NCBI GenBank assembly: GCA_002441085.1
Contig: DJVF01000015.1
Span: forward strand, 1 to 41,449
Origin: Patescibacteria group bacterium UBA6263
Lineage (GTDB): Bacteria; Patescibacteriota; Gracilibacteria; Absconditabacterales; Absconditicoccaceae
DNA: 41,449 bases
Reading direction: 5' to 3'
Of this stretch, positions 1 through 8,730 are shown one piece after another. Position numbers and translations under genes: made by a program. A model generated the notes under the pieces. That model saw nothing but the letters and a program-made list of their open reading frames with translations, had not been told where the DNA came from and made no database searches. Every line of letters starts with the position of its first letter. The stretch's first letter is position 1.

Positions 1-993
1 CTGATCAATAGGATCGGTGCTTTTGACCACATGCATGCCAGCGGCACGAAAACGTTCAAAAGCCTGATTGCCTTGGTCAGTAAAGTCCACGATACCAGGT
101 ATCACTACGGGCGAAGTACAGTCTTCCAAAAGGTAAACTTTCTTGGCCAGTGAAGGATCTTTGGCCATAATATCGGTGAGCAAGTCATCGATACTCCAGG
201 CAACACAATGTGATTTGGCCTGACCTGCGATTATGAGCATGTCATAATCCAGAAGTTTCTGGATGAAGCTGGCATTACGCTGAGCAATAGCTGTACCATT
301 GAAGGTATCCAAAACCTCGGGGCTGAGCACGGAATAGTTTTCGGTCAAAGGATTGCCTCCCTTGATCTCTGTTCCGGATTCACTGTTTCTTGCTACAGTG
401 TGAAAGAAAACGGCTTCTTCAATGATCGATACCAGAGCATGTCCGATGCCACCAAGCATTGCATGATAAGGCCATACGGTCAACTGATACTTACCTTTTT
501 TCTCCAGGGACTGTGCATAGTGAATAGTGTGCTTTTTGAGCGCAGTGTAGGATACTCCCAAACTTGCAGCAACACCAGGATTGATGGTGTATGTGTCATT
601 GATCAGATCTGCTGAAGAGATCATAGTCATCGCAGGCACTGGTTTCCCGCTCCCATCCAAAAAGAATAGCGAGTGGAAAATCTGCATGGTTTTGTGGGTA
701 TCCATAGTCGGAAAGATTTTGGTGATCCTACCAACATTGGCATAAATAAACTCAGCAAGACGCTTGCTGTCGTCCGGTGCACCTCCTACGAAGAGCTCGA
801 AACCTGGGATGCAGAAGGTATTTTGTGCATCGATAGGCATGAGAGCGATTTTAAACTTGTCGGTGGCTGCATCTGTGATTGCATTTTGGGCTTTAAACTC
901 CAATGCGTCAGTTGCCAGGTTTTGATAGCCAATCTTGTAAACTTGATCAGCTTTGGAAGCATCGTAATGCTTCGGATTACTAAACTTTTTCAT
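1..993 (-). CDS. Nicotinamidase-related cysteine hydrolase (3' partial)
   Basis: Open for 331 codons from ATG at 993 to the window edge, so the C-terminus is missing. Seen: an N-terminal MPIDAQNTF segment that fits the catalytic Asp strand of the isochorismatase/nicotinamidase fold, a GG turn shortly after, and AGQAKSHCV near residue 270 that fits the nucleophilic Cys. Family knowledge: such enzymes hydrolyse nicotinamide or related amides. At more than 330 residues it is longer than the usual ~200-residue PncA, so the substrate is open. All glycines are GGN, with no in-frame TGA, and base composition is less AT-rich than most of the window. Both suggest recent acquisition. It is downstream of the kinase on the same strand but separated by 200 bp with fold-back structure. 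Confidence 0.8.
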   Translation of the reverse strand, partial: MKKFSNPKHYDASKADQVYKIGYQNLATDALEFKAQNAITDAATDKFKIALMPIDAQNTFCIPGFELFVGGAPDDSKRLAEFIYANVGRITKIFPTMDTHKTMQIFHSLFFLDGSGKPVPAMTMISSADLINDTYTINPGVAASLGVSYTALKKHTIHYAQSLEKKGKYQLTVWPYHAMLGGIGHALVSIIEEAVFFHTVARNSESGTEIKGGNPLTENYSVLSPEVLDTFNGTAIAQRNASFIQKLLDYDMLIIAGQAKSHCVAWSIDDLLTDIMAKDPSLAKKVYLLEDCTSPVVIPGIVDFTDQGNQAFERFRAAGMHVVKSTDPIDQ

Positions 994-1194
994 GATAAAA
1001 AGATTTAAATTGTTGTTATTAATTTTTATTTTTGCTGGTCATGCAGTACTTCATGACAAAATGATTTTTTTGATTAGCTTGTAGTACTCCAAGCTTATTT
1101 TGCCCAGCTGAGCTGGACTTGTACTACAAAGTAGTGTAAAAACGACAGCCTGTCCCGTAAAGCGGGATTGAACTTCTTTGGAAGTTCCGGCGTC
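994..1194. other. Intergenic fold-back structures
   Basis: No gene seen. Positions 1079-1127 form a long imperfect fold-back with TGTAGTAC on the left and GTACTACA on the right; it could end the kinase transcript or precede the hydrolase. Positions 1144-1190 hold two small inverted repeats (TCCCG/CGGGA and GAACTTC/GAAGTTC). The start of this segment, GACAGCCTGTCCCG, recurs at about 29523, so it is part of a dispersed repeat family. Confidence 0.5.
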
Positions 1195-3081
1195 TTATTG
1201 TATCGAAACAAGAAGAATCTTATTTCGTTTGATAACGTAGATTCCCATAGGACTGACAAGTAAACTAGATTGTTCATTGACATAGTTTTCTGTGTCGACA
1301 AACACTTTAGTCTCTAGTTGTCCGTTAGGTTCAATAGAGATTCTCATGATACCATCATCTGTAGGACAGAAAAGATAATTGCCAATAGCAGACTTACCTT
1401 TGATGTGAGATAACCAGGATTTGTTTTCATTCTCATCGCTTATATGAGTCAGGATTTTTCCATGTTTATCTATTACGATACAGTGATTGATATATTGAGA
1501 TTGATCTTTGCTAGCAATCATAAACCATGCAATATCATTGCTGATATATGCTTTTGCGTCGATGATTTCTCCTTTGATAAAAGGTAGATTGATCTTATCA
1601 TTGATTACCTTGCTTATATCATCAAATATAAATCCTTGCAAAATATTGCCAGCCTTGTAAATACCAAATCCAAATTTGTCTCCAGTCCATAGCAAGGTAT
1701 TGTCTACGATAGCCTGACCTATACTTATAGGTGAGTACTCCAATCCCAAGGGATTGGCTTTGTAGATATTTCCGTTTTCTACCCAGTAAATTTGATTAGC
1801 ATTGGCATCACATACAGCCCGTGTACCTACACAATCGATAAACATTTTCTGGGATTTGCCACTTTGGCCGATAACTGCCATAGTGTGAGATTCGCTAAGT
1901 ACAGTAGATGTGCCATTGATAGCGATATGTAAACCACGGGACAAAGCCCCAGAGATTACGACTCTATCAGTTTCACGTCGGTATTGGTCATTTTCGTGAT
2001 AGACATATACCAGCTTGCCATGCTGTACATCGGCAAACATGATAGTTCCATTGGTCACAAAAACTTCTTTTATCTGTACATTGCCACTCACAGATATAGG
2101 AGCAAATACATGGATACGACCTGCATTGCAGATAGGACATGCTGGTGTAGCATATTCTATGCCACATGCATTACAGTTTTTCCAATGCATATTACTTAGT
2201 AATGCTCTAGGAAATTCGCCTCTTAGGTCCTTGCTAAAAACGTCCTGGAAATAGCGAATCATCTTTGCATCAAGTACATTGTAAGGGTATGCATGCTTGG
2301 GGTAAACCACTTCAGGATCAAAAACATTTATCCTGTGAGAAGGACGTAATTGTTGTTTCATCCTTTTGTTTGCATCCTTGGGCTTATAGATACCACCGTA
2401 GGGATCGACAAATAGAAGTGATTTGAATAGCAGGGCAGAGAATCCATACCAGTCACCATTGTAATTGTGATTGCGGGTCATGGTCCATACAGGATTGTTG
2501 TGTGTCATGACAATATCACAGATCAAGGGATCGATAAATTTTTCTGTATACATAGTGCTGATCCATGGACCAAATTGGTAGGAGTCAGTATCTATCATAT
2601 ACACTTGTTTGTGCTTGACCAGGATGTTGAGATCGTTGAAATCGCCAATGATTACTTTTTTGGCATGCAGACTACGTACAGTATCATGGAGACCTAGGAA
2701 GATATCTCTGATTTCATTATTGCTAATGTTCATAGATTGTCTGTATCCCATATCTCCATATTTGAGTAGAGTTTCCCCACCAGTGATAAATCGCATTGTA
2801 TACCCCAAGATGATTCCTTGTTTGTCCGTCAACAGATTACTAGGAACGATGATGTTGCTGGGTAGCCCATCAGGATACATTGCTAATTTTTTTTGATGCA
2901 TAGCGATCCTTACTTTGGCAGCTTTTTGCTCTGGTAGAGATTGTGCATAATAAGGGTCATCCGGGAAACGATAAATCTTCGCAACCTGACCATTACCCAT
3001 ATCATACACTACTGCTTCTTGGCCAGCACCGATTTCTTTAGTTAGTCGGATAGCTTGACCATTGAGATAAACGGTTTTCAT
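1195..3081 (-). CDS. Serine/threonine-kinase-like protein with zinc ribbon and C-terminal sensor-like region
   Basis: 628 aa. The N-terminal ~270 residues form a protein kinase domain. There is a glycine-rich loop GAGQEAVVY at 18-26, VAK with Lys35, a catalytic loop GDFNDLN at 146-152 (Asp147, Asn152) and a metal-binding segment MIDTD at 162-166 in place of DFG. A zinc ribbon with CNAC and CPIC pairs follows at roughly 300-325. The last ~300 residues are beta-rich repeats of unknown fold. The gene lies 12 bp downstream of a PP2C phosphatase on the same strand. This matches the kinase/PP2C partnership described for TerY-type phosphorylation triads, but no vWA gene is present here. No TGA occurs among dozens of glycines, and the stop is TAA; inferred to be acquired. 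Confidence 0.8.
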   Translation of the reverse strand: MKTVYLNGQAIRLTKEIGAGQEAVVYDMGNGQVAKIYRFPDDPYYAQSLPEQKAAKVRIAMHQKKLAMYPDGLPSNIIVPSNLLTDKQGIILGYTMRFITGGETLLKYGDMGYRQSMNISNNEIRDIFLGLHDTVRSLHAKKVIIGDFNDLNILVKHKQVYMIDTDSYQFGPWISTMYTEKFIDPLICDIVMTHNNPVWTMTRNHNYNGDWYGFSALLFKSLLFVDPYGGIYKPKDANKRMKQQLRPSHRINVFDPEVVYPKHAYPYNVLDAKMIRYFQDVFSKDLRGEFPRALLSNMHWKNCNACGIEYATPACPICNAGRIHVFAPISVSGNVQIKEVFVTNGTIMFADVQHGKLVYVYHENDQYRRETDRVVISGALSRGLHIAINGTSTVLSESHTMAVIGQSGKSQKMFIDCVGTRAVCDANANQIYWVENGNIYKANPLGLEYSPISIGQAIVDNTLLWTGDKFGFGIYKAGNILQGFIFDDISKVINDKINLPFIKGEIIDAKAYISNDIAWFMIASKDQSQYINHCIVIDKHGKILTHISDENENKSWLSHIKGKSAIGNYLFCPTDDGIMRISIEPNGQLETKVFVDTENYVNEQSSLLVSPMGIYVIKRNKILLVSIQ

Positions 3082-3093
3082 AGTCAGATTGTT

Positions 3094-3960
3094 TTAGATT
3101 GTTCTCAATACGATTAATGTAGTATCATCAGGTAATAATGCCTGATGCTTCATGATAGTCCTTTCTTCCCATACAGGTTTGCGTTTCTCAGTATTGATAG
3201 TAGTCAATACATTGCGCATCCATTCAGGATTCCAGAAGTAAATATCATCAGTCCAAAACTGACTAATATCACCGATAATCCTGTCTTGTCCTGGGAAATT
3301 CTTTTCAGATATGTTCACCAGATCACTCACACCATCAGTTCCAATCAACAAAGTTTGTACCTCATCAGTCGGACAGATGACGTGTCTATGGATATCCAAT
3401 AGCGAAGGATTTTGGTTGGTCACTTCACTACCAGTGATACCATAGCATAGATAGGGTGGCTTGTTGCCAGCAAAAGGACCTAGTACGTGCATATCGCCAT
3501 TGAGATAGTATACACCATCTCCACAGCCAAATATACAAGTACTACTAGGAGTAATCACACATCCAAGCACAGTAGATAGAAAATATTTGCAGATCGTAGC
3601 AATCAGATTATCATCCATACTCTGTGCAAGTATACGTATACGGGCAAGTACATCTTGCCTGACATTGTACCATAGCCAGTCATGACGAAAAAGATTTTCA
3701 TCACTTAGACCAGGATGCGGCCGGGATAAATAAGTTGAGAGTGTCTGGGCAAACAGGGGAGCTATGATCTGACTGCCTACCTCGCTGTGAGATCCACTAC
3801 TACAACCATCACTGACTACACATATAATGTGATCAGAATTTTTTATCCAGACATAAGCGTCTTGGTTGTTCTTACCAATTTTGGTATGGCGAGAACCTGC
3901 AACGCTAGCTCCAGCGATTTGAAACCTGTCAGCCCATGGCTGATTGTCTAAAGTTTTCAT
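3094..3960 (-). CDS. PP2C-family protein phosphatase
   Basis: 288 aa, start ATG at 3960. Metal-binding motifs of PP2C are visible: NNQDAY near residue 32, VVSDGCSSGSHSE near residue 48, LLIGTDGVSDL near residue 205 and a C-terminal PDDTTLIVL. It should remove phosphates from Ser/Thr and is probably the antagonist of the kinase encoded 12 bp downstream, with which it forms an operon. No membrane segment is seen. Like its partner it has no in-frame TGA and a less AT-rich composition than the rest of the window. Substrates are unknown; stress or envelope signalling would be a guess. Confidence 0.85.
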   Translation of the reverse strand: MKTLDNQPWADRFQIAGASVAGSRHTKIGKNNQDAYVWIKNSDHIICVVSDGCSSGSHSEVGSQIIAPLFAQTLSTYLSRPHPGLSDENLFRHDWLWYNVRQDVLARIRILAQSMDDNLIATICKYFLSTVLGCVITPSSTCIFGCGDGVYYLNGDMHVLGPFAGNKPPYLCYGITGSEVTNQNPSLLDIHRHVICPTDEVQTLLIGTDGVSDLVNISEKNFPGQDRIIGDISQFWTDDIYFWNPEWMRNVLTTINTEKRKPVWEERTIMKHQALLPDDTTLIVLRTI

Positions 3961-4272
3961 TTTTATTTAGTTTTATTTGTTGTGTCTTAAATATGTTAAT
4001 GAACCTGTACAAATTACAATAAGTAAGTTGTAAAGTAAATAGACTTCCTTCGTCCAAAAGTCTAATATAATGCTGATTTTGCTCATGAGATAGATCTTCT
4101 AAGTAGAAGTGGTGCATGTTCGCTCTGACAGTCCGTCGCAGATATACGATCGTGCGGTATTTCTTCCTCTTGAGTAATTGTAATATAAACAAAAAGAAAC
4201 AAAAATCAAGAGGAAATTTAAATAAAAAAGAGAACGGAATAAAAACTCCACTATTTTTAATTTCTGAAATTT

Positions 4273-4440
4273 CTTTATGGGGCTATTCTTTCCCTGTCTG
4301 CCCTGACTGCCGTCAGGCAGGCGACAGGCAGGCCCATACCCCTTGAAATACTTTTTGACATCGATTCAAAAAGTATTCAAAAAGATCTAGGCCCTGTCTG
4401 CCGTCAGGCAGGCTCACAATCCGCCATTTTGTTCGGCCAT
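4273..4440 (-). repeat. Dispersed intergenic repeat, copy A, carrying two nested palindromes
   Basis: The reverse complement of this segment matches 27479-27585 along its length: GGCCGAA...AAATGGCGG at one end and GAATAGCCCCATAAAG at the other. Copy A holds two extra blocks absent from the other copy, at 4293-4332 and 4392-4412. Both are made of the palindromic unit CCTGTCTGCCGTCAGGCAGG. The pair therefore gives filled and empty sites. The surrounding 3961-4586 has no convincing gene. Confidence 0.75.
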
Positions 4441-4586
4441 TATCTTATTATTCAAAGCGTGTATTTCAGCTAAATAAATTCGTAATTATTACTATAAGAA
4501 AAATAAAAAAATACAGCACAATTATTGAATGAATTTAAATCTAAAAGATATTAGATAAAAAGAGGAAATTTAGGGGAGATATAATC

Positions 4587-4715
4587 ATGGATCAAAAACT
4601 TGCAAATCTCCAAAATATCTTTATAATCAAATACGTGAAAAATACACAAAAATATAAAAATTTCACGTATTTATATTTTACATCTAGATATGATTTATCA
4701 GACGACCAAAGATAA
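4587..4715 (+). CDS. Possible small leader ORF before fic
   Basis: 42 codons from ATG 4587 to TAA 4713, overlapping the start of fic in another frame by 26 nt. The reason to list it is a strong Shine-Dalgarno-like AGGGGAG seven bases before the ATG, unusual for this window. The predicted peptide is Lys/Tyr-rich with no recognisable motif. The 12-bp inverted repeat at 4629-4672 lies inside it. It may be a leader peptide or chance. Confidence 0.25.
   Translation: MDQKLANLQNIFIIKYVKNTQKYKNFTYLYFTSRYDLSDDQR
4629..4672. promoter_or_regulatory. 12-bp inverted repeat upstream of fic
   Basis: Arms AAATACGTGAAA (4629-4640) and TTTCACGTATTT (4661-4672) are exact reverse complements separated by 20 nt, ending 17 bp before the fic start. 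It could be an operator or an mRNA hairpin that gates translation of fic. No regulator gene is adjacent. Confidence 0.5.
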
Positions 4716-5568
4716 GATCGCTAGCTTGATGAGCCAATACAAAAAACTCTCCAAAGCCAACAAAAAAGCTCTTAGCGAAATTGCTATTGCTGAGATCCCA
4801 GAAATGGTCTACAATTCCAATGCAATAGAAAATTCTACTCTCAGTCTGCAAGATACTGAGCAAATTTTGATCTATGATAAAATCAAAAAAGATTATAATC
4901 TCCGTGAAGTATACGAAGCCAAAAACCTATCAAACATCATGCAAAATCTACTAAACAATCCCAATCAAGCCTTGACTATAGAGCTGATATTGGAATTGCA
5001 TCAGATTTTGCTTAGAGAAATCAGTGACCATATCGCTGGTCGTTTCAGATCTTGAAAAGAATGGGTAAGAGTCTGAACCCATATGTGAGCCAACCCATCT
5101 TTTGTCAATGCGCTAATGTATGAGCTCGTAGACAAATACAATCAAAATAAGGATCGATATTTTTTGGATAATATAGCATATTTTCATGCAGAGTTTGAAA
5201 CTATCCATCCTTTCTGTGATGGTAATGGAAGAATGGGTAGAGTGATCATCAATCAACAACTCATAAACCTTGACTATCCACCAATTATTATCCCCAATAA
5301 AAGCAAAAAATCTGATTATTATCCACTGTTTGATCACTATACCAAGCAAAATAAATACGACAGATTCACAGAAACATTTGCACTACTTTTGATGGAATCA
5401 TTACACAAAAGGATCACAATTTTGACTGCTAAAAAAATAATACCACTCAATCAACGAGCAAAACTAAACCATCAAAACATCAATTCTACTCTCAATAAAG
5501 CCAAGAGACAGACTATAGCAGCGTTTAGGATGCATGGTAAATGGATGATTGATCAATGAGCAAATTAG
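4690..5568 (+). CDS. Fic-family protein (probable AMPylase, self-inhibited type)
   Basis: 292 aa with four UGA-Gly codons; stop TAG at 5566. The Fic core motif HPFCDGNGRMGR is at 173-184, with the catalytic His, the acidic residue and both glycines of the anion loop intact. Near the N-terminus, SNAIEN (Ser43 to Asn48) fits the inhibitory (S/T)xxxE(G/N) motif, placing the autoinhibitory helix in the same chain (class II type by family knowledge). Such proteins transfer AMP or other nucleotidyl groups to target proteins. Under the standard code this gene splits into two fragments at codon 122. It sits next to the defence island and may be part of it. Confidence 0.85.
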
Positions 5569-5590
5569 CTCAATTTGGATAGAGTAAAGC

Positions 5591-5736
5591 TTGAAATATG
5601 TCAAGTAAAGTGTATTATACCCATAGTTTGTAAACTATAGGGAAAAAAACCACAAAAATTAACCCTTATAATTACTAAGGAAGTTAAATATATACATATA
5701 ATTCTGGTTGAAATATGTCAAGTAAAGTGTATCATA
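5591..5736 (+). repeat. Two 30-bp direct repeats and a hairpin upstream of hsdR
   Basis: TTGAAATATGTCAAGTAAAG with its continuation to ATAC occurs at 5591-5620 and again at 5708-5737, with a single base difference. Between them, 5620-5643 is a hairpin (CCCATAGTTT / AAACTATAGGG) followed by seven A residues. The stretch 5569-5777 holds no gene. The repeats may be duplicated regulatory sites for hsdR or scars of an insertion. Confidence 0.55.
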
Positions 5737-5777
5737 CGCGTAATTTGTAGGTTTTTTTATATTTCAAATTTTTCCTG

Positions 5778-8111
5778 ATGTCTTATTCCGAATCTGATAC
5801 AAGATCAAAATTTGTAGACCCAATGTTAAAAGATAGCTGACGAGAAGAACAACATATTATCAGAGAACATTATTTTACTGATTGAAGAAAATTGATATGA
5901 GGAAAAAGATGATCAAGATGTTTTGCGGATTATTTACTCAGATACAATGGAATTAATCTTGCTATTATAGAAGCCAAGAGTAAAGATAAAGAACCTACAG
6001 AATGACTCGAACAAGTTAAAGATTATTGAAAAAAACTGAATATCAGATTTGTTTATTCTACAAATTGAGAAAAAATTTACGAATTTGATTTACATGCAGG
6101 TACAGGCAAATATATCAATCAATATCCATATCCAGATACCCTTTATTACAGTACAATATGAGCCGAAGAGACGCTCAAACATCATATCCTTAGTCAGCCA
6201 TATTACCTGACAGGATGAATGAAGCCTAGATATTATCAAGAAATCGCTATCCAAAAAGCTCTAGAAGCTATCGCTGAATGAAATCCAAGAACACTGCTTA
6301 CACTTGCTACAGGGACGGGAAAAACTTTTATAGCATTTCAGATTGCTTATAAATTATTCCAAGCAAGATGGACTCGTGATGGAAGTGCTAGGAGACCTAG
6401 AATATTATTTTTGGCAGATAGGAATATTCTAATAAATCAGGCGATGAATACTTTCAATCCATTGGAAAAAGAACTAGTAAAAATTACTTGAACAGAGATC
6501 AAAAAGAGAGGAGGCAAAGTACCAACAAATGCAAATATATTTTTTGCAATTTATCAAGCAATCATCGGAGATAAAATCGAATGAGAGGAAAACTACGAGG
6601 AAGAAGATCTCAAAAATTATTACAAACAATATCCATCAGATTTTTTTGATTTGGTAATCATAGATGAATGTCATAGATGATGAGCCAACGAAGCAGGTAG
6701 CCGAAATGATATTCTCAAATATTTTTCTCCAGCAGTCCATCTAGGAATGACTGCTACTCCCAAGAGAGAAGATAATATCGATACCTACAAATATTTTTGA
6801 AATCCAGTGTATCAATATTCACTCAAAGACTGAATCAATGATGGATTTTTATCACCATATAAAGTCAAAAGAATACGAACAAGTATAGATGAATTAATTC
6901 TCAAATCTGACGATCAAATAATCAAATGACAAGCAGAAAAAACAGTCTATGAAATTACAGACTTCGATAAAAATATTGTAGTACCGGAGAGAAACGATCT
7001 CATCGCTCAAGCAATTTTAGAAAATATCAATCCACTAGAAAAAACAATAATTTTCTGTGTAGATCAACCGCATGCACTCAGAATGAGAGACAGTATAAAT
7101 AAATATAAAACCATCAAAGATCCTGATTACTGTGTGAGAGTAACAAGTAATGAATGAGAAATCTGAAGAGCGTTTCTAGAGAGATTCCAAGACAACGACA
7201 AAACTATCCCAACAATTCTGACTTCTTCACAGATGCTGACTACAGGGGTAGATGCAAGGAATGTAAGAAATATTGTCCTCCTCAGAAATATCTGATCTAT
7301 GGTAGAATTTAAACAAATCATCGGTAGATGAACCAGACTTTTTGAGTGAAAAGATTTTTTCACGATACTAGATTTTACGGGAGCTACAAATAAATTTTAC
7401 GATGAATCTTGGGATGGAGAAGCATTGGAAATTGAAGAAGAATGAAAAGAAGTCATTGCGAGGAACGAAGCAATCTTAGAAAAAAATCGCCACGCTGACA
7501 CTCGCGATAACAAAGAATATAAAGAAAAATTAGAAATCAGACTAGCTGATGATAGGATTCTCAAGATAGTAAACGTAGAGACGAGATATATCGACGAAAA
7601 CGGAAAACCAGTTTCAGCGACAGATTTTCTCCAGAAATTAATCTGACAATTACCAGAATTATATAAAGACGAAGCCCAGTTGAGGACTATACGAGCTAAT
7701 CCAGAAACCAGAGAAAAACTTCTAGAAAAATTAGCAAGCATGTGAATAGATTCTGAACAACTAGAATCACTCAAAAAAATGTTTGAAGCTGATGATAGTG
7801 ATATTTTCGATATTTTAGCTCAAATCTCATTCAATTCTGATATCAAAAAAAGAGTACAAAGGGTAGCTTATGTAAAAAGTACAAAGATAGTTTTTGAACA
7901 TTATGAAAATTTCAAAGCTCAAGAATTCCTAAACTTCGTATTGGAACAATATGCAGAGCATGGAATATTTGAACTACAGAGAAATAATCTAGGGAAATTG
8001 ATTAGCTTGTACAAGCAAGGAACAATTTCTGATATGGCAAAGTTTTTTGGATGAAATGAGAAGTTGAAGGAAGCTTACTATGAACTTCAAGAAGGATTGT
8101 TTAGAATTTAA
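5778..8111 (+). CDS. hsdR: Type I restriction enzyme, R subunit
   Basis: 777 aa when TGA is Gly (more than 20 such codons), stop TAA at 8109. Domains: N-terminal endonuclease with IIEAKSK near residue 65 (E-x-K part of PD-ExK), Walker A ATGTGKT near 177, and the DEAD-box-like DECHRGG near 295, whose two glycines are both UGA. Helicase C-domain motifs follow, then a helical C-terminus. It translocates and cuts DNA with HsdM and HsdS, which are encoded 3 and 7 kb away on the same strand. A dispersed palindromic repeat is inserted in frame at residues 559-577. The last bases overlap the convergent E2-like gene. Confidence 0.92.
7452..7508 (+). repeat. GTCATTGCGAGG-type palindromic repeat inside hsdR
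   Basis: GTCATTGCGAGGAACGAAGC and the bases after it match the repeat family found between genes at 17042, 22079, 23964, 29501 and 30656. Here the element is read in frame as VIARNEAILEKN and following residues, with no stop and no shift of frame. Confidence 0.8.
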
Positions 8112-8730
8112 AAGGATTCATACCATTGTTGACCAAAAAATAAAAAACAGAAGATTGAAATCTGTTTTTTAATAAGAAAACTTTAAACGGTTTAACTTGT
8201 TGTATTATTTTATTCAATAAGCGAAAGTTAAAATTATTAATAGTCCTGATTCTTTCCTCTTCTGAAAGTTCAAAAAAATATTCTAAAAGTCATTCGTCTC
8301 AATGAGAATATTCTTTATTTGGTCGTTTACAAAATTTCTTATAAAATGATAATCATCAAAAAAAGGGGATCATAATCTTTTCGACAAATTCAGAAAAAGA
8401 CGGAACATGTTCAAAAAAAGTTATTAAAAAAGGAGTTGTTGCAAGACAACAACTATTGTCGTCATTTATATGAAGTTTTCATCTATTAATATATTCTTTT
8501 TTAAGAAGTGATTCTATTTTATCCCCTATTTCATAAACTAAGGGTATATTAGAACTTATGTCTATTTTTAAATAATATTCATCAACAATATATTTTTCTA
8601 ATGAGGTTGTTTGAAATCACAATTGAATATTTCAATCTTCTAAAAAAAGTGTAGCAAAACGAAGGTATCATTCAATTACATTATCTTCATATTTTGTGAT
8701 TTGAAAATATTTGGATTTATCTATTTTCAT
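8101..8730 (-). CDS. E2-like (ubiquitin-conjugating-fold) protein of a CBASS operon
   Basis: 209 aa, ATG at 8730 overlapping the end of the CD-NTase gene by 10 bp, so probably translationally coupled. Seen: a YLKIDISSNIPLVYE segment (residues 53-67), then HINDDNSCCL (87-96) with Cys95 in the position of an E2 nucleophile, then EYSHGDEGLLEYF further on. This order (P-x-V-x-E, H-x-N-x-D-x-S-x-CL, HGxxG) is the pattern I know from the E2-only proteins of type II-short CBASS. By that analogy it would conjugate or prime the CD-NTase C-terminus. There is no E1 or JAB gene here, consistent with the short type. Several glycines are UGA. Family assignment is from recall of the motif pattern, not a search. 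Confidence 0.6.
8145..8170 (+). terminator. Terminator for hsdR, inside the E2-like gene end
   Basis: AAAAACAGA and TCTGTTTTT form a nine-bp stem with a short loop and T-run, 34 bp after the hsdR stop. It overlaps the 3' coding end of the convergent gene at 8101-8730. Confidence 0.7.

Noticed and set aside
1984..2896. Several plus-strand ORFs of 70-95 codons
   Set aside because: All lie antisense to the 628-aa kinase, which is supported by motifs over its whole length.
3929..4192. 87-codon minus-strand ORF upstream of the PP2C gene
   Set aside because: Overlaps the PP2C start, low-complexity, no motif; adjoining DNA is repeat-rich intergenic sequence.
4690..5568. Two separate genes or a frameshifted fic
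   Set aside because: The break is a single in-frame TGA; reading it as Gly restores one continuous Fic protein, as in many other genes here.
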